Assembly (NCBI GenBank): GCA_019694435.1
Contig: JAIBBZ010000021.1
Span: 39,110-103,109 of the forward strand
Source: Pirellulales bacterium
GTDB lineage: Bacteria; Planctomycetota; Planctomycetia; Pirellulales; JAEUIK01
Direction: 5' to 3'
DNA: 64,000 bases
Each line of letters begins with the position of its first letter. Position 1 is the stretch's first letter. The notes beneath the pieces are model-generated. The model was not told where the DNA came from and ran no database searches. It worked only from the letters and a program-made list of their open reading frames with translations. This document shows positions 7,753-18,554 of this stretch, piece after piece. The position numbers were made by a program, and so were the translations under genes.

Positions 7753-8642
7753 AGCCGGCCGAACATTCCAGGACGATCGTGCTGGCCTTGTTGTTGGCCA
7801 CCGGCGGCGCGGCGCGCGGTGCTGCCGCCGGGGAGCCGCCGCCAGCGCCGGCTGAATCCGTCGAGGCAGCAGCCGCGCCGGCCATTCGCTGCGCCGTGAT
7901 CGGAGGTATGACCGAGACGGGGTTCTGGGACGCCGTCGCCGATCGATTTACACGAGCCACGGGCCTGCATACGGTGCTCGTGGCAACGGGGCCCAAGCAC
8001 GTGTTGCTGCCAAGCTTTGCCCGAGGCGAGTGCGATCTCGTCACGATGCACGCCTGCGACGCGATGATCAATCTCGTGGCCGACGGCCTGGGTGAGGACC
8101 CGCAGCCCTGGCTGAGGAACGACTTGCTGCTGGTCGGTCCCGAGGCCGATCCGGCCGGCGTCCGCGGTTCGCACGACGTTGTGGCCGCACTGGCCCGGAT
8201 CATCGCGGGGCAGCACACGCTGCTGGTGCATCGCAGTCTCGGTGCGCAAGAAGTCTTGCACGACTTGCTCAGCGTCGACGAGCTGGAGCTGGACCCCGAG
8301 CACACGGTGATTATCGCGGCCGACCGGCATCGGCAATTGTTGCAACGCGCCGAGCGTGAAAACGCTTATACGCTCGTGGGGCGGATCCCGTTCCTCAACG
8401 GCAAGATTCCCGCGGCCACCTTGCAGATCATGGTCCAGGGCGACCCGCGGATGCGCCGACCGTATCTGGTCGTCGTCACAACGCCCCAACGCACGACGCC
8501 GGAACGATACGCGGCCGCCAAACGCTTGGCGGCATTTCTGCGCTCGCCCGAGACGCAGGCCTGGATTGCCGAATACGGCAAGGGCGAGATCGACGATCGG
8601 CCGCTGTTCTTTCCCGTCGAGATCGGCCACGCGGCGAAATGA
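7749..8642 (+). CDS. TupA-like tungstate/molybdate-type substrate-binding protein (orphan)
   Basis: This 297-residue exported protein has a signal peptide (IVLALLLATGGAARGAAA). Its binding-protein fold belongs to the TupA/PBP_like_2 group: a TETGFWDAV segment where TupA has its Thr/Ser-rich oxyanion loop, then FARGECDLVTMHACDA and DDLIARPYLVVV-like blocks near the C terminus. The family captures tungstate or molybdate for TupBC importers. No permease or ATPase follows; the next gene is on the other strand. Either the importer is encoded elsewhere or the protein acts as a sensor partner of the overlapping regulator. The ligand is inferred. Confidence 0.75.
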   Translation: MKPAEHSRTIVLALLLATGGAARGAAAGEPPPAPAESVEAAAAPAIRCAVIGGMTETGFWDAVADRFTRATGLHTVLVATGPKHVLLPSFARGECDLVTMHACDAMINLVADGLGEDPQPWLRNDLLLVGPEADPAGVRGSHDVVAALARIIAGQHTLLVHRSLGAQEVLHDLLSVDELELDPEHTVIIAADRHRQLLQRAERENAYTLVGRIPFLNGKIPAATLQIMVQGDPRMRRPYLVVVTTPQRTTPERYAAAKRLAAFLRSPETQAWIAEYGKGEIDDRPLFFPVEIGHAAK

Positions 8643-8664
8643 TCGCTGCCGCGTGCGTTGAAGG

Positions 8665-9345
8665 TCAGGGCTCCGCGTCGGGATCGAACGGTTCCCAGCT
8701 CGGGCGCAGGCGCTGGGCCTCGGCGAGCCGGCGGAGGTATTCCGCGCGCGGAATTTCGTGTGCACCCAGCCGCGCCGTGTGCGGTGTGAGCTGCTGGATG
8801 TCGAGCAACCGGTAACCGCGCCGACGGAGATGGCCGACCAGGTGGGCCAAAGCTACCTTCGAGGCATCACGCACACGGTAGAACATCGACTCGGCCGAAA
8901 ACGCACCGCCGATGCTGACACCATACGTCCCGCCGGCGAGTCGTCCTTCGGACCAGACCTCGACGCTGTGCGCCTGGCCGGCCGCGTGCAGTTGTTGGTA
9001 CGCCCGACGCATGGCTGGGGTCAGCCACGTCGCTCCCCGGCGGCCGCACTCGGTTGCACAACCAAGCATGACCTCGCCGAACGCTTGATCCGAAGTGACG
9101 ACCAGGCGGCGCTGGCGTAGCGTCCGGCGCAGGCTGCGGGAAATGTGGAACCGGTCGAACTCGATGACGGCCCGCGGATCGGGCGACCACCAGGCCAGGA
9201 TGCGCTCGTCATAGGGCCAGGGAAAAATGCCGTGGCGATATGCGTCGAGCAGCCACTCGACGCTCAATTCGCCGCCCACGGCCAAGAGTCCCTCGGCGGT
9301 GCTGGTCGCGACCGGTGGAAAGTATTTCGGATCGGAAAGGCTCAT
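8665..9345 (-). CDS. aat: Leucyl/phenylalanyl-tRNA--protein transferase
   Basis: The 226-residue cytoplasmic enzyme adds Leu or Phe from aminoacyl-tRNA to N-terminal Arg or Lys, marking proteins for ClpS/ClpAP degradation (bacterial N-end rule). It has the family start (KYFPPVATSTAEGLLAVGG), the YRHGIFPWP and WWSPDPRAV blocks, the core HSVEVWSEGRLAGGTYGVS and the FSAESMFYRVRDASKVAL block, ending with LLDIQQLTPH. The length is normal. The ATG at 9345 overlaps the stop of the upstream membrane-protein gene (ATGA), so the two are coupled. A farther start would only add unrelated residues inside that gene. Confidence 0.96.
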   Translation of the reverse strand: MSLSDPKYFPPVATSTAEGLLAVGGELSVEWLLDAYRHGIFPWPYDERILAWWSPDPRAVIEFDRFHISRSLRRTLRQRRLVVTSDQAFGEVMLGCATECGRRGATWLTPAMRRAYQQLHAAGQAHSVEVWSEGRLAGGTYGVSIGGAFSAESMFYRVRDASKVALAHLVGHLRRRGYRLLDIQQLTPHTARLGAHEIPRAEYLRRLAEAQRLRPSWEPFDPDAEP

Positions 9346-11609
9346 GGACGGCTGGCCACGGGCGCCGACGACGTTGCCTGAGCCGGCGGCTCTCCGTCGA
9401 GCGGCAAAATCCAGGGATTGTGGCCCCACGACCGCCAGGTCACGGCGGCCAGGTCGACCGTCGGGTCGACGAGCAACTGCATGCGATGCTGATTGATGCC
9501 GACATAGTCGGTCACGTAGATCTGCGGATAGCTGCCCATGCGCGCCTGCCACAACTGCGCGATGCGCTTGACATAGGGCTCGAGCATGCAGGGATACTGT
9601 TGGAGCGTATCGACCTTGAAGCGGGGCAAGTCGCGGGCAGGATTCCAGTAGAACACGGTGCGGCCGTCACGACCGAGCGTCGGCACGATTTCGGGCAGCG
9701 CTTGCCAGTCGACGAGCGAGGCGCGTTGCACGTCGGCCACGACGACCGCCACGCCCTGCGGCGGCCTCCAGCTTGCCCTGTCGATCGTGACGAATCCCTG
9801 GCGCGAGGCCTGTTGAAGATTGGGATCGACCAGCGAGAAGAACGGGCCTGGCATGTGCAGCGCGCCGTCAAACGCCAGGGGATCGAGGTGCGAGAGCACC
9901 TCGCGCAGCGGACCGGCGAGCGGGGGAATCTGCAGCAGTCGGTACATCGCGGCCTTGATGCGTCCAACATGATTCGTGGCCGTGCGCTCATCGAGCGTTC
10001 CGGCTTGCAGCTCCTGCGCGAGTTGCGCGGCCTCGTCCAATTGCGCTCCGAGCTCGCGCGGGACAGATGTTTCGCTGAGCAGATGACGCGCTGCCCGCAG
10101 CGCTGCGGTGAGCGAAATGGTCGGTGCGAGCTCGCCCCGGCTGCCGAACACGGCGCCGGCCAGGCTCGCTGCACGCGTGCGTGCCGTGGCTTCGTCGCGC
10201 GGCTGCTGCCGACCGCTGTAGGGGTTATAGACGATGCGTTCGCCGACGAAGGATTGGAACAAGACCACGATCTCGGGCAGGCTGTTCCAGGCGACGCGCC
10301 GCGCGTCGACGTCTCGATAGAGCGTGTGTGGCGCAGGCAGGCGGCTCCAGGAGATGCGCACGTTGCCCTGTGCATCCTGCGCGCCGTGGGCGGGATCGAC
10401 CAGCGTGATCCAGAACGGCCCCGAACGCTTGGCGGCAGTTTTCATGCGCCAACTGAAGCGGTCCGCCTCGCTGGTCCAGGCGGCGTCGCCCGGGATGAAG
10501 TAGTGCCGTAACGGGACGATCGCCTGCACCGTAAACCACAGCACAATCAACGGCAGCGTGAGCCGGGACAGCCGACGGGGCGCCGTTTCGCCGCGCGACG
10601 TGGGCGAAATACTCCACCCCAACGCGGCGCCGACGCCCGGCAACAGCAGCGCCCCACCGAGCAGCCAGCGCCAATCGGGCCGCGGCCAGGCTCGCGTCGC
10701 GAACCAACGAGCCACGCGCGAAGGCCAATCGGGCTCGAGAAAGATGGTGGTCAGCGAGAGCGCCATCACGGGAAACCACTCGATGTCGTCGAACAGGATA
10801 AAGTGGTTCAGCCCATGAAAGATGGCGGTCAAGACCAGCCCGAGGATTCGCGTCCGCCGCACGAGCAGCAATCCGCCGACGGCCAGGTCGAAGATCAGAC
10901 CGATGTAGGCGATTGCAAAAGCGACGGCCGGCTGGGCGATCGCCGCATGCAATTGCGCCAAGGCCGGTGGGTCGAGCAGCCCGGCAAACGGTTCGACGAC
11001 ATGCGGCAATCGCAAGAGCGTCTGCACCGGTTCGGCATGCAGCAACCAATCACGGCTCAGCTTCGCGACGCCGCCAAAGAAGTAGACGACGAACAACTGG
11101 CCGCGCAGTACGGCGATCGGCCAGAACGGAATGACCCCGTCGCCGGACGCGGCCAGGCTGTACCGCGCCGCCATGGGCATGCAGGCCGCCAGCAGGAGCA
11201 GCAGACTCAACAGGTAGTAGTGGTTGTTGTATCGCGTCGCGTCGAGCAGCCAGACGTAGGTCCAAAGCACGCTGCCGAGCAAGGCGCATTTGCGAGCGTG
11301 CCAGCCGAGTGCCAACGCCAGCCCGGCCAGCGTCATCACCGCGACCCACGCGTTCAGCGCCGTCGCGCCCAGTTGGGGCAACCAGCCGCAGCCCTGGTAC
11401 GGCACATTCCAGCCGACATGGGGGCCCGTATAGATCTGACGCAGGAGATTGCCCTCGGCGTGGGGCCACAACAACGTTGCGCCTTCGAGCGCCAGGACGG
11501 TGCCGAGGATCATCCGGAACACACCCAAGGACTCGCCCGACACCGACGTCCGCAGGACGGCGGTCCATTGCGACCAGCGCGAGGCACGAAGAGCGGCCGG
11601 AGCGTTCAA
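9342..11609 (-). CDS. HTTM / vitamin K-dependent gamma-carboxylase-like membrane protein
   Basis: This 755-residue protein has an N-terminal HTTM domain (about residues 25-310, several membrane helices) related to vitamin K-dependent gamma-glutamyl carboxylase. Two functional residues of the human enzyme appear conserved: His130 in RYNNHYYLL (human His160) and Lys183 in FFGGVAKLSRDWL (human Lys218, the catalytic base). A helix near 355-375 precedes a roughly 380-residue soluble part that I cannot assign. Substrate and vitamin K use are unproven in bacteria. The start is probably the TTG at 11609; a GTG at 11543 is possible. No good ribosome site decides it. It overlaps aat by four bases. Confidence 0.8.
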   Translation of the reverse strand: MNAPAALRASRWSQWTAVLRTSVSGESLGVFRMILGTVLALEGATLLWPHAEGNLLRQIYTGPHVGWNVPYQGCGWLPQLGATALNAWVAVMTLAGLALALGWHARKCALLGSVLWTYVWLLDATRYNNHYYLLSLLLLLAACMPMAARYSLAASGDGVIPFWPIAVLRGQLFVVYFFGGVAKLSRDWLLHAEPVQTLLRLPHVVEPFAGLLDPPALAQLHAAIAQPAVAFAIAYIGLIFDLAVGGLLLVRRTRILGLVLTAIFHGLNHFILFDDIEWFPVMALSLTTIFLEPDWPSRVARWFATRAWPRPDWRWLLGGALLLPGVGAALGWSISPTSRGETAPRRLSRLTLPLIVLWFTVQAIVPLRHYFIPGDAAWTSEADRFSWRMKTAAKRSGPFWITLVDPAHGAQDAQGNVRISWSRLPAPHTLYRDVDARRVAWNSLPEIVVLFQSFVGERIVYNPYSGRQQPRDEATARTRAASLAGAVFGSRGELAPTISLTAALRAARHLLSETSVPRELGAQLDEAAQLAQELQAGTLDERTATNHVGRIKAAMYRLLQIPPLAGPLREVLSHLDPLAFDGALHMPGPFFSLVDPNLQQASRQGFVTIDRASWRPPQGVAVVVADVQRASLVDWQALPEIVPTLGRDGRTVFYWNPARDLPRFKVDTLQQYPCMLEPYVKRIAQLWQARMGSYPQIYVTDYVGINQHRMQLLVDPTVDLAAVTWRSWGHNPWILPLDGEPPAQATSSAPVASRP

Positions 11610-11656
11610 GCGAATTTGAGCCGGGAAGGATGGCCGGTGCGGTTCGACAAAGGCCC

Positions 11657-11662
11657 TATAAT
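11657..11662 (+). promoter_or_regulatory. Possible -10 element (TATAAT) upstream of the HtrA-type protease
   Basis: A perfect TATAAT lies 43 bases before the ATG at 11705 in the gap between divergent genes. I find no convincing -35 at 16-18 bases, so an extended or activator-dependent promoter would be needed. Position is the main support. Confidence 0.45.
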
Positions 11663-11704
11663 AACCGCGACATCCCTTCCGCGACGAAAAGCAGGAGCTA
11701 CTTC

Positions 11705-12847
11705 ATGGAGACGACCGCCAGCCAACCGGGATTTCGTCGCACGTACCTGGTCTGGATCTTGCTGGGGCTGCTGCTGGCACTGATCCTGCCCAACCTAGTC
11801 GAGCGGATCCGGTACTCGGCTGCGCGCGGCGAGCAGCGCGGGCAGATCGAGTCGGCCCGGCAGCAATTGGCGAAGCTGGCCGACACCTCGGAGGCCTTTC
11901 GGCTGGTCGCGCAAAGCGTGGGGCCCTGCGTGGTCCATATCAACACCACCACGCTCTACCAGCGCGGCAATCCGTACTGGTCGGGTGAAGGGCGCCAGCG
12001 CGTTTACGCGGCCCAGGGCCAAGGCTCCGGCGTAATCGTCGACCCGGCCGGGTATGTGGTGACGAACAACCATGTGGTCGAGAACGCCTCGCGGATCGAG
12101 GTGCTGCTCAGCGACGGCCGGACGATTGGCGACGTGCAGCTCGTCGGGGCCGATCCGCTAAGCGACCTGGCCGTGGTCAAAATCGATGCCGACCAACTGC
12201 CGACGGCCCCCTGGGGGGACAGCGACAAGATCGCCGTGGGCGACTGGGTGCTGGCCGTAGGAAATCCGTATGGCCTCGATCGCAGCGTGACGGCGGGAAT
12301 CATCAGCGCCACGGGACGCCGCGTGCATGGCGGTTCACGACCGCTCGACTTTCTGCAGACCGATGCGGCCGTCAATCCCGGCAACAGCGGCGGCCCGCTG
12401 GTCAACTTGCGCGGCGAAGTCATCGGGATCACGACGGCCATCGTCGGGCCGGCCTACCAGGGCATCAGCTTTGCAATCCCCAGCAACTACGCCCGCGACG
12501 TGTATGACCGGCTACGCAAGGGCACCGTCCTCGCGCGCGGGTGGCTGGGCGTGGCGCTCGATCGGCTCTCGCCCGACGTGGCCATGCAAATGGGCTTGAA
12601 TTCGACGCGGGGAGCGTTGGTGTCGCAGGTCGAGCCGGGCTCGCCCGCGGCCAAGGCCGGGATCGAAACAGGCGACGTCATTCGGTCCTGGGACGGCGAG
12701 CCGATCGACGAGCCGGACGACCTGATTCTGCTGGTCGGCCAGACCGAGATCGGCAAGGCCGTCGAAGCGCGCTTGCTGAGGTTCGGTCGCGAACTTACGG
12801 TCCGGGTCACGGTTGAAGAGCGACAGCGCAGAAAAGCCGAACGATGA
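11705..12847 (+). CDS. HtrA/DegP-type trypsin-like serine protease with one PDZ domain
   Basis: The 380-residue protein is anchored by a signal-anchor helix (about 14-31), followed by a short coiled segment. The protease domain has the full triad: His123 (VTNNHVVEN), Asp154 (PLSDLAVVK) and Ser228 (NPGNSGGPLV). One PDZ domain (about 270-370, RGWLGVALDRLSPD and GSPAAKAGIETGDVI) completes a DegS-like layout. It would cleave misfolded or regulatory envelope proteins. ATG 11705 follows a GCAGGAG ribosome site. The stop overlaps the sulfatase start (ATGA). Confidence 0.95.
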   Translation: METTASQPGFRRTYLVWILLGLLLALILPNLVERIRYSAARGEQRGQIESARQQLAKLADTSEAFRLVAQSVGPCVVHINTTTLYQRGNPYWSGEGRQRVYAAQGQGSGVIVDPAGYVVTNNHVVENASRIEVLLSDGRTIGDVQLVGADPLSDLAVVKIDADQLPTAPWGDSDKIAVGDWVLAVGNPYGLDRSVTAGIISATGRRVHGGSRPLDFLQTDAAVNPGNSGGPLVNLRGEVIGITTAIVGPAYQGISFAIPSNYARDVYDRLRKGTVLARGWLGVALDRLSPDVAMQMGLNSTRGALVSQVEPGSPAAKAGIETGDVIRSWDGEPIDEPDDLILLVGQTEIGKAVEARLLRFGRELTVRVTVEERQRRKAER

Positions 12848-14436
12848 TGCACCTAGAATTGAGCCTTGCCGGTATGGTCATGCGCCGGATGGCAATCGCT
12901 TGCGCCCGGCTCGGCGTCGCAGGGATGTGGCTGGCGAGTCTCCCGGCCGTGGCCGCGAGTCTTGCGCCTGCGCGCCCCAACATCGTGATGATCCTGGCCG
13001 ACGACCTCGGTTATGGCGACCTGCACTGCTACAACCCGGATCGTGGGAAGATTCCGACCCCGCATCTCGATCGGCTGGCGGCCTCGGGCATGCGTTTCAC
13101 CGATGCGCATTCATCAAGCGCCTGCTGCTCGCCTTCGCGCTATGCACTGTTGACGGGGCGCTACCATTGGCGGACGCGGCTGCAAGCCGGCATTTGCGAG
13201 CTTTGGGAAAGGCCGTTGATCGCGCGCGAGCGATTGACGATCGGCAAGCTCGCGCAGCAACACGGCTATCGCACCGCCTGCATCGGCAAGTGGCATCTGG
13301 GCGAGGACTGGGGCATTGCCGACGATCAGGCCAGGTTTTTTCGGCGTGAGGGCAGCGAACCGCCGCCGCTGACCCCGGAGCGATTGTCGGCCTGGCGCGC
13401 GGTGTTCGGGCGCCCGTTGCGCGATGGCCCCACGACGCGCGGCTTCGACGAGTATTTCGGCACGATCGTACCGAATTGGCCGCCGTATGCGTTTGTCGAG
13501 GGCGACCGCGTGCAAGGTCTGCCGAGCACGTACCTGCCGGCCGATCTCGTGGGCCATCACCTGGCCAGCTTCAACGGTCCGGCCTTGCCTGGCTGGCAAC
13601 TTGCCGGCGTCTTGCCCGCGCTGCGCGACCGGGCGATCGATTTCATTCGTCGCCAGGCACAGCCCCAGCAGCCGTTCTTGCTCTACCTGCCGTTGACGAC
13701 GCCCCACACGCCGCTGGCCGTCAATCCGCCCTGGTCAGGGCGCAGCGGGCTCGGGCTGCCGGTGGCCGATTTGATCATGGAAACCGACGACGTCGTGGGA
13801 CAGGTGTTGGCAGCGCTCGACGAGCATGGCGCCAGTGAAAACACGTTGGTGCTGTTCACGAGCGACAATGGGTTTGCCGCCTATGTCGGCGCCGCACAAC
13901 TCGAGGCCCAAGGCCATTACCCCAGCGGACCGTTGCGCGGCTACAAGCGCGATGCCTACGAAGGCGGTCACCGCGTCCCGTTTGTGGTCCGCTGGCCAGG
14001 ACACGTTGCCCCGGGCAGCATTTGCGATCAACTCGTGCACCAGGCCGACTGGATGGCTACGCTGGCCGAAATCCTTGGCGCGAAGTTGCCCGACGACGCG
14101 GCCGAGGACAGCTTCAGCATGTTGCCGCTGTTCGCAGCCGTTCGCGGTGCCGTGCGCGAGCACGCAGTGAGCTGCGCCTCGGACGGCACGATGTCGGTGC
14201 GGCAAGGCACTTGGAAGCTGATTCAAGCAAGCGAACCCGAGCTCTATGACCTGGCCACCGATCTGGGCGAACAACACAATCTGGCCGCCGCGCAGCCCGA
14301 ACGTGTCGTCGAGCTGCAGGCACTGCTCGAAGGATTGATTCTCCAAGGCCGCAGCACGCCCGGTCCGCGGCAGACGAACGATGTCGAAGTCCGCCGCTTT
14401 CCGCGCCAGACCGCGAAGAACAAGAAGTCGGGATAA
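12844..14436 (+). CDS. Secreted sulfatase (arylsulfatase A-like, formylglycine type)
   Basis: The 530-residue enzyme hydrolyses sulfate esters; planctomycetes use many to degrade sulfated polysaccharides. The signal peptide ends near residue 40 (PAVAASLAPARPN). Metal ligands Asp53 and Asp54 lie in MILADDLGYGD. The modification motif is Cys95-Ser-Pro-Ser-Arg99, so Cys95 would become formylglycine if a modifying enzyme acts. Further blocks are TACIGKWHLGE and LVLFTSDNGF, and PELYDLATDLGEQHNLA closes the protein. It overlaps the protease gene by four bases; M11 or M13 could instead be the signal-peptide start. Confidence 0.95.
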   Translation: MMHLELSLAGMVMRRMAIACARLGVAGMWLASLPAVAASLAPARPNIVMILADDLGYGDLHCYNPDRGKIPTPHLDRLAASGMRFTDAHSSSACCSPSRYALLTGRYHWRTRLQAGICELWERPLIARERLTIGKLAQQHGYRTACIGKWHLGEDWGIADDQARFFRREGSEPPPLTPERLSAWRAVFGRPLRDGPTTRGFDEYFGTIVPNWPPYAFVEGDRVQGLPSTYLPADLVGHHLASFNGPALPGWQLAGVLPALRDRAIDFIRRQAQPQQPFLLYLPLTTPHTPLAVNPPWSGRSGLGLPVADLIMETDDVVGQVLAALDEHGASENTLVLFTSDNGFAAYVGAAQLEAQGHYPSGPLRGYKRDAYEGGHRVPFVVRWPGHVAPGSICDQLVHQADWMATLAEILGAKLPDDAAEDSFSMLPLFAAVRGAVREHAVSCASDGTMSVRQGTWKLIQASEPELYDLATDLGEQHNLAAAQPERVVELQALLEGLILQGRSTPGPRQTNDVEVRRFPRQTAKNKKSG

Positions 14437-14742
14437 GCGCATTTCGCATGAATCGCGGGCTCTTGGCAGTCGCGATCAAGGGACTATTGCCCATACGGTT
14501 TCGGCACGCTCTTTGCTCTGGGGAGTCTAGGTGCTCGCGGTGGCCGCTCCGATTCCTTGACCCTTGTGCGCAGCGACTTTTATAATCGCGCGCAGCCGAC
14601 CGACGGTGGAGTCTTTTCGCGGCCCCGATCGGGGCATCACAGGCGGTGCCGACCGGGCGGAGTGAGGCAGGTACGTCGGTTTCTCGCGAGCTGTGTCGCG
14701 CGCTGCGCGATTTCGGTCTTCGATTCGCTAGTGGGGGAGCGG
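14437..14742. other. Intergenic region with dnaG promoter
   Basis: These 306 bases between the sulfatase gene and dnaG contain a strong promoter (14557-14586) and a transcribed leader of about 150 bases. I see no small gene, no tRNA and no terminator with a T-run after the sulfatase gene. Reading frames through the leader lack the composition of the flanking genes. Confidence 0.6.
14557..14586 (+). promoter_or_regulatory. Sigma70-type promoter of the dnaG-rpoD operon
   Basis: TTGACC (14557-14562), an 18-base spacer and a perfect TATAAT (14581-14586) make the best promoter match in the window. Transcription would start near 14593, leaving a leader of about 150 bases before dnaG. This matches a housekeeping sigma factor driving its own operon. 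Confidence 0.8.
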
Positions 14743-16608
14743 ATGCCGCCGCAAGACTCTTTCGCCGCTAAAGAGCGCATCCGCCAGGCCGTCGACATCG
14801 TCGAGCTGGTCGGTCGCTACATTCCCCTGCGCCGCGAGGGACGCATGTTCAAGGGCCTGTGCCCCTGGCATGACGACTCGCGCCCCAGCCTGACCGTTAA
14901 CCCGGACCGGCAATCGTATCGCTGCTGGGTCTGTAACATCGGCGGCGACGCGTTCAGTTTCTTGATGCAGATCGAGGGCATCGAGTTTCCCGAGGCCTTG
15001 ACCCGCCTCGCCGAGCAGACGGGCATCGCGCTGGACAGCCGGGTCCAGGTGGCCGGTCCGAGCGTCGCCACGAGCGAGAAAGAACGCTTGCTGGCCGTCA
15101 TGGCCTGGGCCGAGCAGCAGTATCACAACCTGCTGCTGACCGCGCCGGAGGCCGAAGTGGCCCGGCGCTATCTCGACGATCGCGGCATTTCGGACGAAAG
15201 CATTCGCCGATTCCATTTGGGGTTTGCCCCGCCACGCTGGGACTGGCTGTTGGGCCGTGCGCAGGCCGCGGGCCACACGCCCGCGACGCTCGAGGCTGCG
15301 GGGCTGGCAAGCCCCCGACAGAACGGCAGCGGCCATTACGACCGTTTCCGCGGCCGGGTCCTATTCTCGATCCGCAACATGCAAAAACGCCCCGTCGGGT
15401 TAGGGGGACGAGTGCTCCCCGGGCTCGACGATAGCAACCCGGCCAAGTACATCAATTCGCCCGAGACCCCGCTGTTCTCGAAAAGTCATTTGCTGTACGG
15501 CCTGGATATTGCACGCGAGGCGATCTCTCGCTCGAAAAAGGCTGTCGTGGTCGAGGGTTACACCGACTGCATCATGGCCCACCAGTGCGGCCACGAGAAC
15601 GTCGTGGCCGTGCTGGGCACGGCGCTGGGGCCGTCGCATGTCCGACTGTTGCGCGGACTGGCCGACCAGGTGGTGCTCGTGCTGGATGGTGATGAGGCCG
15701 GGCGGCGCCGGGCCAACGAGATTCTCGAGCTGTTCGTAGCCGAGCCGATCGACTTGCGGATATTGACCTTGCCCGAAAATGCCGATCCATGCGAATTTCT
15801 TCTGGCCAGGGGGTCGGAGGCATTTGCAACTCTGCTGCACGAAGCCGCCGACGCCCTCGAACACAAGCTGTCGGTCGCCATCGCGGGATTGGATGCCCGC
15901 AGCGGCCTGCACGCGCGACATCAGGCTGCGGAGGACGTCTTGGGCACGTTGGCCAAGGTCCCGGTGTTACCGGCGCATGAGGCGTCGGGAAGCCGGTTGC
16001 GTGAAGACCAGGTGCTGCGCCGGCTGGCCCGTTACAGCGACGTGGCCGAAGATCGGCTGCGCGGCCGATTGGCCGTCTTGCGACGCACAGTGCGGCAGCC
16101 CAAGATAGACGCCGGTTTGCGAGCCGCGGCGGCTGTTGGAGAGACCGGCGCCGCGACGAGCGCACCGCTCGATCCTTGGCAGCGCGAGCTAGTCGAGATC
16201 CTGCTGCAGCGGCCCGACTGGCTCGACGAGGCCCGCAGCACGATCCAGCCCGGCGAGTTGTCCGCGGACGCGAGCGGCTCCGTATACCAGCGGATGTGCG
16301 AGCTGGCCGATGCAGGGATCACGCCGACGTTCGATCGGCTCCTGTTGGCCTTCGACCAGCCGCAGTGGAAAGCATTGATCGTCGAACTCGACGAGCACAG
16401 CCGCGAAAACTCCGACGTGGATCGCGCCGGAGCCTGGCGGACGTTGCTCGATCGATATCGTCAGCGGAAATTCGCCGAGCAACATCGTGCAGAGACCGCC
16501 GTGCTGCGCGAACGGAAGCTCGACGAGGATGAGGAGAAGGAGTTACTGCGACAGATTGTTGAACGCGAACGCAGCCGGCGGCGCCCGTCTTTGCCCACGG
16601 AAGGGTGA
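14743..16608 (+). CDS. dnaG: DNA primase
   Basis: The 621-residue primase makes RNA primers for replication. The CHC2 zinc domain has Cys40, His43, Cys61 and Cys64 (CPWHDDSRPSL ... RCWVC). A DnaG catalytic core follows with the TOPRIM blocks VVVEGYTD and LDGDEAGRRRAN. The C-terminal third is the helicase-interaction region. The ATG at 14743 follows GGGGGAG and begins the usual MPPQDSFAAKERIRQAVDIV; an upstream frame from 14557 begins inside the promoter and is not real. rpoD follows after 118 bases, as in the classic macromolecular-synthesis operon, but rpsU is not upstream. Confidence 0.97.
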   Translation: MPPQDSFAAKERIRQAVDIVELVGRYIPLRREGRMFKGLCPWHDDSRPSLTVNPDRQSYRCWVCNIGGDAFSFLMQIEGIEFPEALTRLAEQTGIALDSRVQVAGPSVATSEKERLLAVMAWAEQQYHNLLLTAPEAEVARRYLDDRGISDESIRRFHLGFAPPRWDWLLGRAQAAGHTPATLEAAGLASPRQNGSGHYDRFRGRVLFSIRNMQKRPVGLGGRVLPGLDDSNPAKYINSPETPLFSKSHLLYGLDIAREAISRSKKAVVVEGYTDCIMAHQCGHENVVAVLGTALGPSHVRLLRGLADQVVLVLDGDEAGRRRANEILELFVAEPIDLRILTLPENADPCEFLLARGSEAFATLLHEAADALEHKLSVAIAGLDARSGLHARHQAAEDVLGTLAKVPVLPAHEASGSRLREDQVLRRLARYSDVAEDRLRGRLAVLRRTVRQPKIDAGLRAAAAVGETGAATSAPLDPWQRELVEILLQRPDWLDEARSTIQPGELSADASGSVYQRMCELADAGITPTFDRLLLAFDQPQWKALIVELDEHSRENSDVDRAGAWRTLLDRYRQRKFAEQHRAETAVLRERKLDEDEEKELLRQIVERERSRRRPSLPTEG

Positions 16609-16712
16609 AGTCGCCGTCCGGCCCACACGGAGCCGCCGACCCGGGGACGCGCGAGCGTCGGGTCGGAGTAACGGCTCTGCGTCCATCGACCCATGCGGCG
16701 CACCCGCAGCGC

Positions 16713-16720
16713 AGGAGGAA
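16713..16720 (+). promoter_or_regulatory. Ribosome binding site that fixes the rpoD GTG start
   Basis: AGGAGGAA ends six bases before the GTG at 16727. An ATG at 16720 overlaps the site and is in another frame, so the GTG is chosen. Confidence 0.8.
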
Positions 16721-16726
16721 TGACAG

Positions 16727-18424
<1,698 letters not shown>

Positions 18425-18458
18425 CCACGTTCAGCGGAATAGTGTTTGCCGTCCGCGT

Positions 18459-18495
18459 AGGCCGCCGCCGGTGCTCCGAGCGGCGGCCTTTTTTT
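18459..18495 (+). terminator. Intrinsic terminator after rpoD
   Basis: AGGCCGCCGC (18459-18468) pairs with GCGGCGGCCT (18480-18489) over an 11-base loop, followed by seven T (18489-18495). It lies 35 bases after the rpoD stop and 60 bases before the next gene. Confidence 0.92.
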
Positions 18496-18554
18496 GGTAT
18501 ACTTCCGTGCTTGGCACCTTTGCACCCGCCCGCCGCCCCCCACCGGAACCCTTC

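Noticed and set aside
14557..14742. N-terminal extension of DnaG
   Set aside because: The extension would begin in the -35 element and does not resemble primase; the ATG at 14743 has a good ribosome site.
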